From Lucinisca nassula (Eukaryota > Mollusca > Bivalvia > Lucinida > Lucinidae), in the NCBI GenBank assembly GCA_963580285.1, contig OY757010.1:210584138-210648137 (forward strand): DNA of 64,000 nucleotides, in the 5' to 3' direction. The position numbers were made by a program, and so were the translations under genes. Shown here in pieces: positions 1 through 12,100 of this stretch. Below the pieces are notes generated by a model. That model had not been told where the DNA came from. It searched no databases and saw nothing but the letters and a program-made list of their open reading frames with translations. Position 1 is the first letter of the stretch. The number at the start of each line of letters is the position of its first letter.

Positions 1-1238
1 TTAGCGACACTGGTCTATAATTTGCTGCATCGTATTTTTCTCCTTTTTTATAGACCGGGGTAACATTAGCTTGTCGCCAGTCATCTGGTACAGTACCCTG
101 GGCGAGTGATTCATTGAAGATAAAGGCCAGCACAGGTGAAATTTCAGCACCACATTCTTTAAGCACCCTGGCATTCAGGTCATCCGGCCCAGATGCCTTA
201 TGTATTTTGAGCTTACCTAACAGTTTGGCGACCCCGTTTGGGTCAACTGTTATGTCCCCCATTGAGGGGAACTGACTATTACCTTTAGTTGGTAGCTCAC
301 CATCAGTTTCACGCGTAAATGCAGATTGAAACTGTTTGTTACATATGTTGGCCTTATCGCGCGAATCTGTTTTGAGAATACCGTTATCTCTTAACGAAGT
401 GATCCCAAAGGCTTCCTTTTTCAGGGACTTTACAAATGACCAAAACTTTTTTACTTTACCATTCTTCTGGGGACTGTCGGGATCTGTATTATCATCCTCA
501 AAGGTGAAGATGCTGGAAACATGCTTCCAATATGCATCTCTTATTACCTTTTGTACATGTGCTCTGAACCTTTTGTAATGGCTCTTAACGTCAGGGCTTC
601 TAGACTTACGAGCACGAAAGTACATTCGATTGCGTCTTCTAATTAGATGCTTGATCGTGTTGTCGATCCAAGGCGCACTATGCTTTGTTTTGGTCATTTT
701 CGTTGGAATAAACCTTTCCATAGCCGCAGTTAATTCGGTCTTAAAATTGACCCACATGTCGTTAACTGACATGTGCGAAAGGTCAGAGGAAAGGAACGAA
801 TCTCTAAATCGCGCCATATGGTCTCGCAGACCATCCATATCCGCACGTTTATATAGATATATTTTACGCGGGGCTTGTCTGATTCGTTTTGCTTTTATGT
901 CGTATTCAATAAGGACTATGTCGTGATCGGCTTTGCCGATCGGGGGCATCCCCTTAACTCGATTAACTGGGGATGGGGAATTTGTAAATAATAGATCGAG
1001 GGTCTTCTCTTGACGGGTGGGTATATTAATTACTTGGGCTAGGCAGTGTTCTTTAATTATATCTAAAAGCTGTTGCTGTGTCTGCCTTTTAGATACCCCA
1101 TGGGGCACCTGCATGTTGCTCCATTCAATGTCACCACAATTGAAGTCTCCGCCAACCAAAATATGGGCATTTGCATTTGACATTATCCTAGACAAAGATG
1201 AATTAAAAGCCTCAAGATATTCTGGGTCAATCTGATCT
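1..1238 (-). CDS. LINE polyprotein continuation: endonuclease C-terminus and start of reverse transcriptase (partial)
   Basis: This is the frame the preceding ORF would have kept without the extra base in the G run. It is open for the full 1.24 kb to the window edge. It begins DQIDPEYLEAFNSSL, then gives the endonuclease motif VGGDFNCGDIEW (about 1140) and KADHDIVLIEYD (about 920), the equivalent of the family SDH motif with Ala for Ser. A basic linker follows (RRRNRMYFRARKSR). The RT N-terminal signature KASGPDDLNARVLKECG lies near 155-205 and DDWRQANVTPVYKKG near 50-90, ending in ANYRPVSL at the edge. No ATG is needed because it is the downstream half of one ORF. The catalytic YADD lies outside the window. 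Confidence 0.88.
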
Positions 1239-2234
1239 GGGGGGGCGATAAAAGGAACCAAGGTACAGAGTCCTACATCCAATAATGTTCAATTTACACC
1301 AAACTAATTCACATTTGGTGTCCAACTCCGGAGTTTCTGTACAGAGTAGGTCTCGCTTGAAAGCCACAAAGACACCTCCATGTGCATCCCCAACTCTGTC
1401 TTTCCGGATAGCCTCAAAAGAGTCTGGAAAAAATTCTGAGTTTTTAATTTCTGGGGTAAGCCAGGACTCATTGCCCAAAATGATGTCCGGCTTAGCTGAG
1501 TCGATAATAGTATGAAGTTCAGCCCTTTTGTTCTTTATTGACTGACAATTCATAATCAATATTCTGAGGGGATGGTTAAGGACCGCCTTTTTGGTCTTCA
1601 GTTTAGCTTCTTTTGACTGCTGCACAATGGGCGAAGAAGCTGTCGTGGGCGGGCCAATATTGTCTGATATCGGACTGTCAGGCTCGGACAGGGTTGATAA
1701 CGGTTCAAATTGGTTATGGGTGTCAATAGAAGATAAAGTGTCAAACAGAGATGTGGAAAAGTTTCGCATTCCACATTTCATGCATTCCCATGCTACGTTC
1801 ATATTCGATGATCTGTTATATAGGCTATACATAGTTGATGACATGCCTTGACAGTCTATGTGATACCAGATATTGCAAGTGTCACAACAAATTCCTCGGT
1901 CTTCCCAACCAACACTTCTTTGACAAAGTCCACAGGGAAAATGTGAGCTGTCATTTAGGGAAATTGGACCAGGATTTGATTCCACGTCCCAAGCATTACG
2001 TATTATAACTGTAAATATATACAGGTAAAAAAGTTTGTTTGAACCAGGAAATCCCTTCATCCTTACCGATTTTTTTAAGATAGATACCGTGCAAATGTAG
2101 GGCAAATGATTTGCAAAGTTATACTCGTTTGCTGTTGTACCACATGTATCCATATACACTGGGAAAAAGTCAACGGGGATTTCCTGTTGATCCTGTCCGC
2201 TATAGATGGAAAAGGATGCTAGACGTGTTGCCAA
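1227..2234 (-). CDS. LINE polyprotein N-terminal part: 2A-like motif, PHD finger, endonuclease (frameshifted end)
   Basis: 335 residues from the ATG at 2232-2234. Residues 65-82 are hydrophobic and lead into DVESNPGP (83-90), the motif of 2A ribosome-skipping peptides. A PHD-type zinc finger follows, with ligands C101, C104, C117, C120, H125, C128, C151 and C154. Residues 160-220 look like a low-complexity linker. The APE-type endonuclease starts at about 222 (LRILIMNCQS) with catalytic-type E256 in GNESWL and the GGVFVAF strand at 286-292. The frame stops right after FYRPPRSD because of a 7-G run; with one base fewer the frame continues into DQIDPEYLEAF. Expected role: target-primed reverse transcription, with the PHD finger perhaps binding chromatin. 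Confidence 0.92.
   Translation of the reverse strand: MATRLASFSIYSGQDQQEIPVDFFPVYMDTCGTTANEYNFANHLPYICTVSILKKSVRMKGFPGSNKLFYLYIFTVIIRNAWDVESNPGPISLNDSSHFPCGLCQRSVGWEDRGICCDTCNIWYHIDCQGMSSTMYSLYNRSSNMNVAWECMKCGMRNFSTSLFDTLSSIDTHNQFEPLSTLSEPDSPISDNIGPPTTASSPIVQQSKEAKLKTKKAVLNHPLRILIMNCQSIKNKRAELHTIIDSAKPDIILGNESWLTPEIKNSEFFPDSFEAIRKDRVGDAHGGVFVAFKRDLLCTETPELDTKCELVWCKLNIIGCRTLYLGSFYRPPRSD
1965..1988 (-). other. 2A-like ribosome-skipping motif DVESNPGP
   Basis: The reverse complement reads GAC GTG GAA TCA AAT CCT GGT CCA, which gives DVESNPGP and matches the D(V/I)ExNPGP consensus exactly. A hydrophobic run (LFYLYIFTVII) sits immediately upstream, as in the 2A-like signal sequences described in some APE-type LINEs. 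The predicted event is release after Gly89 and restart at Pro90, separating an 89-residue leader from the PHD-EN-RT protein. Confidence 0.8.
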
Positions 2235-2660
2235 CAGCAGGCAACAAACTCAAAATAGGAGGTCAAACACAAAATGACTCATATTTCATAGGTTGTATGG
2301 TGACTTTATGGTAGTTGAAGGGCAATTTATACTAAGTGGTGTCTAGGAAAATTTTCTCTGCTGGGCAATATCTGCAAAAATCACACAAAAACTTAATGGA
2401 ATTTAATGTTTACCTTTGTGGTTCAATCCGCCGCGAAACCGGAACCAGTTACGTTTCGGTGCAAAACTAAAAAATACCTATGCCAAATTATCCGGGATTC
2501 GTTTGAAATGCAAATCAACAAAAACAAAACAAAAGCTGAAATAAAACAAGTTACTGGAGAAGTTAACAAAGTTATGAGTAAAAAGTTAAAGAACTCATCC
2601 AGGGTATTCCTTAAAACAAAATAATCCAAAAAGTTTCCCGGAAAAACAGGAACAGCACAA
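2235..2660. other. Spacer between the LINE and the BORCS7 promoter
   Basis: Probably includes the LINE 5' UTR on the right of 2234. An open frame of 72 codons (2406-2624, plus) is Lys-rich and matches no family I know. I see no other feature. Confidence 0.4.
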
Positions 2661-2663
2661 CCG

Positions 2664-2675
2664 CGCGCATGCGCA
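2664..2675. promoter_or_regulatory. NRF-1-like palindromic site, presumed BORCS7 promoter
   Basis: CGCGCATGCGCA fits the NRF-1 consensus YGCGCAYGCGCR at all 12 positions. It lies 386 bases before the BORCS7 ATG in a locally GC-rich patch (about 2655-2710) of otherwise AT-rich DNA. NRF-1 sites are typical of TATA-less housekeeping promoters. A transcription start cannot be placed from sequence alone. Confidence 0.5.
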
Positions 2676-2887
2676 CCCAAACCATCTCACATCCTCCGCG
2701 AAAGAAGTCACCTAACTCCCAATCGGCTAGCTGATAACTGTCAAGCAGACAGGAGTCAGCATATTGGCAGCCTAGGGAAAGGAGCAGTACCTACAACTAA
2801 TCCCAGATGGCGAACTGGGGGTAGCCCCTATGTGCCCTTGGCGCCCGGTTACCTTAAAAACAACAGTCACTCAAATTAGGAAATAAA

Positions 2888-3010
2888 ATGGGGGCGAAAC
2901 GACTAGGGTTTGGGGGCGAAACGACTAGGGTTAGGGGGCGAAACGACTAGGGTCCAAAAAAGGAGGCGAAACGACCAGGGGGGAACGTCTTGGGGGCGAA
3001 ACGTCTTGTT
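2888..3010 (+). repeat. GGGGGCGAAACGACTAGGG minisatellite
   Basis: Three near-identical copies of a 19-base core lie in tandem with 3-4 base linkers, followed by two degraded copies (GGAGGCGAAACGACCAGGG and GGGGGCGAAACGTCTTG). The array ends about 50 bases before the BORCS7 start codon, so it probably lies in the 5' UTR or core promoter. Confidence 0.85.
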
Positions 3011-3060
3011 ACCGTTACGACACCCACCTTTACGACTACCAAAAGTAAATTTAAGTGAAA

Positions 3061-3180
3061 ATGACTTCCTCAAACTGGAATCAAGAAACCAAAAACAAAC
3101 TGAATGACAAAATTACAGCAAACATGAATGATCTTGGCTCTTTAGTTAGGCACGTTATTCGGACCTCAAAGTCCTCCGAT
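3061..3180 (+). CDS. BORCS7: BORCS7 exon 1 (coding part)
   Basis: Encodes residues 1-40, MTSSNWNQETKNK to RTSKSSD, ending on a whole codon at the donor GAT|gtgagt. The segment NDKITANMNDLGSLVRHVI corresponds to the region just before SRSSE in the human protein. The transcribed exon must begin further upstream. Confidence 0.88.
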
Positions 3181-6100
3181 GTGAGTGAAGTATAGGTAGC
3201 GGGAAAACACACAGGATCTTGACGTATTACAATAATATGAAATAAAGGCACTGCCTTTTGAGCAAACACACTCATTTACAACACTTAAGTTTAAATAGTG
3301 GTGTAGAACATAAAAAATACCGATAGTGCTAGATTCATAGCTCAGAGGTTAGTATACTTGCCTCCGATTCTAGAAGCCTCCAGTTCAATTCACAGTAGCG
3401 ACAATAAAGTTTGGTGTGCAAATATCGTCAATACATCTAAGTTCGTTATGCTAATAACTTCGTTAGGTTTGTTTACTTCCTGTGCAGCGCGTGAGGTCGA
3501 GGTCACCACGTGTTGTCTGTTTGTAAACAATGGCCCAGGCGGTTGACGGATGTCACTTTTCACTTTCTGCTCAAAGATGTGTTTCAAACATGTACATATA
3601 CATCAAATATTATGTTCATACATAAAATGCATCATTTTTACTAAGTATTTTATTTACTATAACAAAATCTGTGTAATTAATCCATATTTTGCATTTTCGG
3701 TCACGATGACCTCCCGCATCACTCATGTGCTTTTGGTTGTTGGGATAAAATCCATCACCAACTGGCATATGGTGATCGCTCATGCGCCATAACGAAGTTT
3801 TATGCATTTCCTGTAGGTCAGCTCTCGAGACACATGGTGGTATAAAATGCCTGAAAATTGATCGTTTTATGCATGTATATGTCTGTTTTCTGCATCAACA
3901 GATATAGAAAAGTCAAAACTACAATACTGGTGGAAGTAAATGAGCGCTGCCATCTTTTTTAATCACGGGAAAGCGTTTTTACCCTTACTATACCGAACTT
4001 TGATGCATCGAGGATATATTTCATTGGCATCAATTGTAGGGATGAATGCCGCAAAGTGCACCGTTCTTCGGATCGGGATGTTACCTGAGGCCACCTGTGA
4101 AGGGAGAATCATCCCCTATGTAGGTTAAAGATCCTTGTCGTAATTGCATGATTGTCGCACAGGCTTTCGTCCTGCAAATCTCGAGTGTATGTACACCTGC
4201 GAGTAAGGTCAAATGCATAGGGCCTATCGCAATAATAGTAGATAGATAGTCACGCTAGCAAGTCCCAGGTTAACCGCCTATATACAGGTGCAGATGGTAT
4301 TTATGTGGGGGTACTCAACATTTCTTATATCTACTCCTAAGCAAAATAGTGGGAGTCATTGACACCATTCTCCTAAAGTATTTTCACTATTTTGGCAGTA
4401 CTTTCTATGCATTCCCCAAATGAGATCATTTGCCTCTTGTCCAGCAGACCAAAAGAACAGATTTCGAAAGAGTCAGTCGTGTAAAAGCCAGCTTACTTTG
4501 ACCAAAGTCCAGGCATTACCATGCAGCAGAAATAGCTGTAGGTCAACAGATAGACACCGCAAAGTTCCACATGGATGGTTTGAGTACTGACAAGCTCAGA
4601 CATGTCAGCATGCAACCTCTTACAGTGGATCCAGAGCTTCCTGAGCAACAGGGACTAACCAGACCTGATTTAATGATTAAAAGCTTAATGATTTAAATGA
4701 ATGGGCTTTTCACAGAGAAGATTCTCTCTATCTTGCATGTAATGTCAGAAATGCATTTTTCACTTCTAAAGAGCATAAGAATTATACACTTTGGTCATGT
4801 CAGAAAGTGTGTGATGCCCTCACCTTTCTACTTGACAATATTTATATTAGATTCGGTACTAAGTTATTTAGACAAGTTGTGGGTATGCCGATGGGTACTA
4901 ATTGCACACCTCTTGTGGCTGATATGTTCTTGTATTGTTATGAAAGAGACTTCATTTTGTCGCTTTCCATTGATAACCAATCTGAAATTATTGAAGCTTT
5001 TAGCTCTACTTCTAGATATTTAGATGATTTATTAAATATTGATAATACCTATTTTGATGGTTTGATCAGTCAGATTTACCCCCTAGAACTTCAGTTAAAT
5101 AAAGCAAATTCTTCTGATACTGAGGCCCCGTTTTTGGATTTACATCTATCTATTGTAGATGGATTTGTTTCGTGCAAAATTTATGATAAACGCGATGACT
5201 TTGATTTTGAGATTGTAAATTTTCCTTTTTTGGATGGTGATGTTCCTCGTGCGCCATCCTATGGCGTTTATATTTCGCAATTAATTCGATTTGCTAGAGT
5301 GTGTAGTCATGTAACTGACTTCAACACTCGTAATAAATTATTAACGGCTAAACTTCTTAATCAGGGTTATCGGTACCATAAACTACGCAAAGCCTTTTCA
5401 AAATTTTATAGACGCCATTCTGATTTAATTTCAAAATTCAATATTGGACTTAAATCTCTTCTGCAACAAGGTCTATCGGAACCCGAATTTTATGGTGACT
5501 TAGTATATAAATTCAGAAAAATATATAACCGCAATGACTTCAGCACCCAATTTCGTAAAATCATTCTTCGATATAAAAAGATTGGGTACAACATGGATAT
5601 TATACGACAGACTGCATGCATGGTAGTTAACCCAATCACGGTTGGCAACTTTGCTTCCCTCTTTAATTGCACGCCGGTGGATCAGGCCTCAGATTCTATG
5701 ACGGCTCCAACGTAAAGGCTTATTGAAAATTAAAGAGATAATGTTGGTTGGTGCCTGATGCTCTGTCTCTGGTCGGGCTCATCGGAGTCTAACTGTTGGT
5801 TTTCTTTTGCTCCAGCATTTCAGTGGTTTCTTGCTGTCGAGTCCTCACCGTTGTCTCACCTCTGTGGTTCTTTGATTTCTGTGTTCACGGAGATGTTGCA
5901 CTGATGAGTTAGGAGGCCTTCATGCAGACTGAACAAATTATTTGTCTAAATCGCGACGGAAGTAAGGGCGAGGATTGTGGCCACGTAAAATCGATTTAAG
6001 CCCCCCAGTGGAAATCTTCCACTGATCGTTCCAAGGCGGCTCTTCTGTGGCGATTTATTTATGTTGTTGTTTGTTACTTACTGTGTGTATCACTTGTGTC

Positions 6101-9100
6101 TTTTAATTTTGGATGGCCATATGGCCATTTTGTGGGAAAGTAACTGTCCATATGGCCTTCCTTTGTTTAGGTTTCCATTATGGTCTGGTCGCTTAATGTT
6201 TGTATTTCTTTCCCTTTGGTGTCTTTTATGGATGGAGTAAGTTAATTGTATCAATTCCTGATCTTTGTTTTACTTCTACTCTGGTCAAGGCCAGTTTGCA
6301 CTATTGTCCCCAGCTGTATCCGGTGTCCCTCAAGGGGCAATGCTCTGACATTTATTATTCTGCCCATGCATAAATTACTTACCATGGAAGTCAGCTGTGG
6401 AGCTCACCTCCTTGCTAATGACTGCCTTTTATATCAACATCTCTCAAATGGCAGCCTTTTATATCACCAGCTCTCAAGCACGACTCATACTGCAGCATTT
6501 CACGGGGAACTTAAAAGACTACAGCAATGCCCAAAATGGAAGACAGACTGGCAAAAGTCTTCCCAACCAAATGTGTGGCAGTCAGGGTAATAAAACGGAG
6601 CACATTGCCATGAGCTGTCAGTCTAAAAGACTTGAAATAACCTGGGTATTCTGTATTTCAGAAACATGTAATGGGAAACCCATTTTGATGCAACTGCAAA
6701 AAAAAAAAAAAAAACGGCTGGGGCTTCCAGTTAACGTCCGGATCCGAAGGACGGCGCACTTTTTGACATTCATCCCTGCAGATGATGGCAATGGAGCGTG
6801 TTCGGACACCGAAATTTTATCGCCGCTGCCAGGGATAGAATCCGGGACCTCTAGCATCAGAGACAAGTCCACTAACCGTTGAGCTATCACGCTCCCATGC
6901 TTGCAGGGTCTCCGACCCGAAAGTAGCGAGTTGTATAGGATTCTCCCTGGGAAATATGGACCAACATCATTCAGACATCAGGGATCACTGAGGGCTTCAA
7001 GAGGGATCGTGCAAGTCTTCCCTTAACTACGTAAAAACTGTTTTTCAAAGTTTTCAATTTGTTCTGTTGTGAGGAAAAGGTGAAGTGTCGCTTGCATCAC
7101 TGGGGAGTCGAACTGATATTAACTTACATTTTGGCAAGGCCTGCTGTCCTTGCAGCAGGTAGGGTAGAGGTAAAGGCGTTGTTACTTATGTTTCTACACT
7201 TTATTCATCCCCCTTCTCCTCTGTCACCCCCTCTCTTCTCCTCGACTATCTATTTTGTCCCTTTCTCTGGGAGACGACAAAAAATGACCTTGTCAATTGT
7301 TTGAGCTTCACTGCCGCTTTGCACATAGCTTAAATATGATGATGCTCCAATGGTGGTCATGTGTGCATTTCATTGGAAGAAAATTAGATAGGGTAACTCA
7401 GTTAGTTTGCAGCATGGATACTTTAAAGTATTCTGCAGCACCAGCGCTATGCTATTTGGGGCTCATCCTGGCTTTGTAAATCTTGGGAAAGTAGAAATCC
7501 GCAAGTAGTCGGATAGCTCATTGTGTTTCTTACTATTCCGAGAACTTTATTGTATACCCCTGAGTAAATCTGTGAAAAAGTTTTAATTGCTTGTCCAGAC
7601 GGCAAGCACTTTCCACCCTCCCGATAAGTTCTGGTAAACCCTTCGGTGAATCGTTGGTACAAGCGCGGTGCTGGGTTTTACCGGCTAATACGTGACGCAG
7701 TTTCGAAACTTTCCCGCTGTCAAACTTCAGCGTTTGATGCAACAGTTTTTGAAAAGAACTTTTAAAAATTATTTCGGCGTTTTTTGTGTTTCTGTTGTAA
7801 TGGGACTTGCCTCTTTTTAGCTCACCTGTCACGTAGTGACAAGGTGAGCTTTTGGGATCACTTTTTGTCCGTCGTCCGTCGTGCGTGCGTGCGTGCGTGA
7901 GTGCGTCCGTAAACTTTTTCTTCAAACAACATCTCCTCCTAAACCACTGATCGGATTTTGACCAAACTTCACAGGAATGATCCTTAGGTGGTCCCCTTTC
8001 AAAGTTGTTCAAATGGTTCCGGTCTGTTGCACGTACAGGTCACAGGAGCAAAAAATAGATTTTTTTACTGAAAATTTTAAAAATCTTCTTCTCTGAAACC
8101 ACAAGGCCCAGGTCTTTGATATTTGGTGTGAAGCTTCATCTAGTGGACCTCTACCAAGATTGTTCAAATTATAGCCCTGGGGCCAAAAATGCACCCGCCC
8201 CAGGGGCCTTTGGTTTTACATAGGCTTCTATAGGGAAAATCTTTAAAAATCATCTTCTCTGAAACCAAAAGGCCCAGGTCTTTGATATTTGGTGTGAAGC
8301 TTCATCTAGTGGACCTCTACCAAGATTGTTCAAATTATAGCCCTGGGGCCAAAAATGCCCCCGCCCCGGGGCCTTTGGTTTTACATAGGCTTATATAGGG
8401 AAAATCTATAAAAATCTTCTCTTCTGAAACCGCAAGGCCCAAGTCTTTGACATTTGGTGTGAAGCTTCATCTAGTGGACCTCTATCAAGATTGTTCAAAT
8501 TATAGCCCTGGGGCCAAAAATGCCCCTGCCCCGAGGGCCTTTGGTTTTACATAGGCTTATGTATGGAAAATCTTTAAAAATCTTCTACTCTGAAACCACA
8601 AGGCCATGGTCTTTGATATTTGGTATGAAGCTTCATCTAGTGGACCTCTCCCAAGATTGTTCAAATTATAGCCCTGGGGCCAAAAATGCCTCCGTCCCGG
8701 GGGCTTTGGTTTTACATAGGCTTATATAGGGAAAATCTTTAAAAATCTTTTTTTCTGAAACCGCAAGTCCCAAGTCTTTGATATTTGGTGTGAAGCTTCA
8801 TCTAGTGGACCTCTATCAAGATTGTTCAAATTATAGCCCTGGGGACAAAAATGCCCCCTGCCCTGAGGGCCTTTGGTTTTACATAGGCTTATATAGGGAA
8901 AATCTTTAAAAATCTTCTTCTCTGAAACCACAAGGCCCAGGTCTTTGATATTTGGTATGAAGCTTCATCTAGTGGACCTCTAATAAGATTGATCAAATTG
9001 TAGCCCTTGGGTCAAAAAAGCCTCCGCCCCGGGGGCCTTTGGTTTTATATAGGCTTATATAGGGAAATTCTTTAAAAATCTTCTACTCTGAAACCACAAG

Positions 9101-12100
9101 GCCCAAGTCTTTGATATTTGGTGTGAAGCTTCATCTAGTAGACCTCTACCAAGATTATTCAAATTATAGCCCTGGGGCCAAAAATGTCCCCGCCCTGGGG
9201 GCCTTTGGTTTTACATAGGCTTATATAGTGAAAATCTATAAAAATCTTCTCTTCTGAAACCGCAAGGCCCAAGTCTTTGATATTTGGTGTGAAGCTTCAT
9301 CTAGTGGACCTCTATCAAGATTGTTCAAATTATAGGCATAGGGCGAAAAATGCCTCCACCTGCAGGCCCTTTGGTTTTACATAGGCTTATACAGGGAAAA
9401 TCTTTAAAAATCTTCTTCTCCAAAACTGGATGGCCCAGTTCTTTGAAATTTGGTGTTAAGCTTCATCTAGTGGACTTCTACAAAGATTGTTCAAATCATA
9501 ACCCTTGGGTCAAAAATGCCCCTGCCCCGGGGCCCTTCGTTTTTACATTGACTTATATTGAGAAATTTAAAAAAAAATCTTCTACTCTGAAAGCGCAAGG
9601 CCCAGGTCTTTGATTTTTGGCGTGAAGCTTCCTCTAAATTGTTCTAATAATAGCCCTGGGAAATAGAAGTCACGGCAATGAAAACCTTTGAAAATCTTCT
9701 TGTCTGAAAGCAGAAGGCCAAGGTCTTTTATATTTGGTATGAAGCTTCATTTTGTGGATTTCTACCAAGATGGTTCAAATTATAGCCCTGGGGGCAAAAA
9801 TGGCCCGCCCCGGGGACCCCAAGGTTTATGTAGACTTATATAAGGGAAACCTTTAAAAATCTTGTCTGAAACCAGAAGTCCCCGTTCTTTGATATTTGGT
9901 ATGAAGCTTCACCTTTTAGACCACTACCAAGATAAATCATATTATAGCCCGGGGCCAATAATGACTCTCCCAGAGGCCCACTTGATACCCTATGGATCAG
10001 GTGAGCGATCCAGGGCCATCATGGCCCTCTTCTCTTGTATGGGACTTTTACCCGATATTGAGATGAAATGACATCTTAAGCCCTGCCGCCCAACGAAACC
10101 AATTGCGTTTATATACATGGACGGTTTGATTTGTAATACTTTTCCTTGGCAGGCTTAGAACCCTAAAGTGGTTTACCAGTACCCATGTGTGGTTGGTTTC
10201 AGCTCTGCGTGGAAACATCATGCAGCCCAATCTATTTCTTAAAGCCCCGATGGGTGGGGGCCGTCAATACATGAGTCTCAACCCCTGCAAAGGACTGGTC
10301 TGTCATCATATTAACAAGTCTGTGTAATGATAACCCTTGTAAACCCCAGTTTATAGAGAGTTGACATTATTTCTTTATTCTAGCTCAAAGACATTGATTG
10401 TGGGTACTCGTTAGAACTAATGGTAGTTTTAACGGGAACACGCCAACATAAGCAATATTTCACAAATTTTCATCACAAAAATGTTAATTTAGAAATAAGG
10501 CAGAATTACACACTGGTAGGTTATTGGTATGATCCCCTTATGACCATAGTTTTTAATGACAGATTCAATCTGTCATTTCTAAACCCTATTGGTTTCATTG
10601 GAGGACAGGGCTTGAGATGTCATTTCATCTCAATGTCGGGTAGATGTCCCACAAAATTGGAAGCAACGTCTCCAAAATGACCTTTACAGTGTTGACGGGG
10701 ACGTTAAACCTCAAATCAAACAAACAATCAATCTGTCATTTCTAGTTATCCTGCAGGTTTTAAAGTAGTTCCGGCTTTCTTTTGGCTTTGACCGCGATAG
10801 AAATATGAGTCTGCACAAAAAGTAGTCAAACTGCTTCTTGCAAACTTTTTAAAAATATTTTTGCATACAGGCAAACAGTGATGGCCCAGATCAGACTGCT
10901 CTTACAGGAGCAGTCTGATCTGGGTCCACGCTCAAAAATTACTTTTAAGGTAACCGGCAGACGGCAAAGCAGACGACAGTTGTCGTGATATGCGATTTTA
11001 TGGGTTAAACTGTCCCAAAGATGATTTGGATGGCTATAAATGATCAAATGATCTGCATTATTGGAGAAATTGTTTCTGGAACCTATCTGTACTATCGATC
11101 ATTTAGTGCCTTTATAGCTCACCTGGGCCAAAGGTTGACATTATGAGCTTATAGTAAGGCTTCATTGTCGGTCCTCTGTTCTCTGTAGACATTTTCAAAT
11201 GTGTTCTCCTCTGAAACCAATGGGCTGATTGAAGTCAAAATTTATGTGGAGCATCCATGGGATAGGGGAACGAAAATTTGTTTGCGGGGTCCAGGTCACA
11301 TGACCAAGATGGCCACCATGCCCATATAACGTTAAATACTTTCAAAACCCTTCTTCTCCTTAACCAATGGGTTGATTGTAGTGAAACTTGGAATGTAGCA
11401 TCAGGGACTCAAGCCAATCAAATGGCCTTTCTCTTAAGATGACCTTTGCACAAGCCATTGGCTTACTGTCAAATCCTGGACCATAATTATGTATTTGTCT
11501 GTTTTGTGTCCTGTTATATGAAGCAATCAAAGTAAAGTTTAAACCAATTATAGATTGTTCAAATGATGACCCTTGGATGACCTTGACCTGTTTGAGGCCA
11601 AGGCACAAATTTGGTCACATAGACTTTTGTATGGGAAAAAGTCAAAGCTGTGATTTTTTTCGGGAACTAATGCAGCCTGTGATCTGAAAATTGGTAGATG
11701 CAGTGAGCTAAATAAGTGCATGAAACTACATGAGTATTCAAGGTCATTCTTTGACCTTGGCCCAAGGTCATTCAGATGTAAAAATAAAAACTTATTTCCA
11801 TGGAGCAAAGAAGTGAAAATTAATTAATCTAAGTTAGGTCACATGACCAATACGGTTGCCATGCCCATATAAGGTAAAAACCCTTTAGAAATCTTCTCTT
11901 GAACCAATGGGCCGATTATCATGAAACTTGGTATGTAGCACTGGGGTCTCAAGCGAGTCATAGTTTGTTCAAATGATGACCCCTGGATGACCTGGTCTTA
12001 TTTCATGCGAAGAACAAATTTGGTCACATAGGTTTTTATATGTGAAAAAGTCAATGCCATGTACTTCTCAGAAACTCATCACAGTCACGAATAAGTCCAT

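Larger units (their letters stand above)
1..2234 (-). mobile_element. CR1-like non-LTR retrotransposon (LINE), 3' part outside the window
   Basis: A LINE read right to left. In order it encodes a hydrophobic N-terminal stretch with a 2A-like motif, a C4HC3 PHD finger, an APE-type endonuclease and the beginning of a reverse transcriptase, then runs off the left edge at base 1. I translated the strand by eye: it is open from 2234 to 1 except for one frame change at the G run 1239-1245. The near-complete openness suggests a young copy or a single sequencing error. The PHD-plus-APE arrangement fits CR1-clade elements; the clade call is inference because most of the RT is missing. The 5' UTR boundary right of 2234 is not visible. 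Confidence 0.93.

Noticed and set aside
1285..1851. Plus-strand ORFs over the LINE
   Set aside because: Antisense shadows of the PHD-endonuclease frame, without motifs of their own.
2910..3107. 65-codon plus-strand ORF over the minisatellite and BORCS7 exon 1
   Set aside because: It reads the G-rich minisatellite and then the wrong frame of exon 1; the BORCS7 frame fits the protein family and the splice site.
4697..5023. Alternative 108-codon ORF overlapping the Penelope-like RT
   Set aside because: It is a different frame of the same DNA; the RT motifs lie in the 4807-5715 frame, which is itself open back to 4680.
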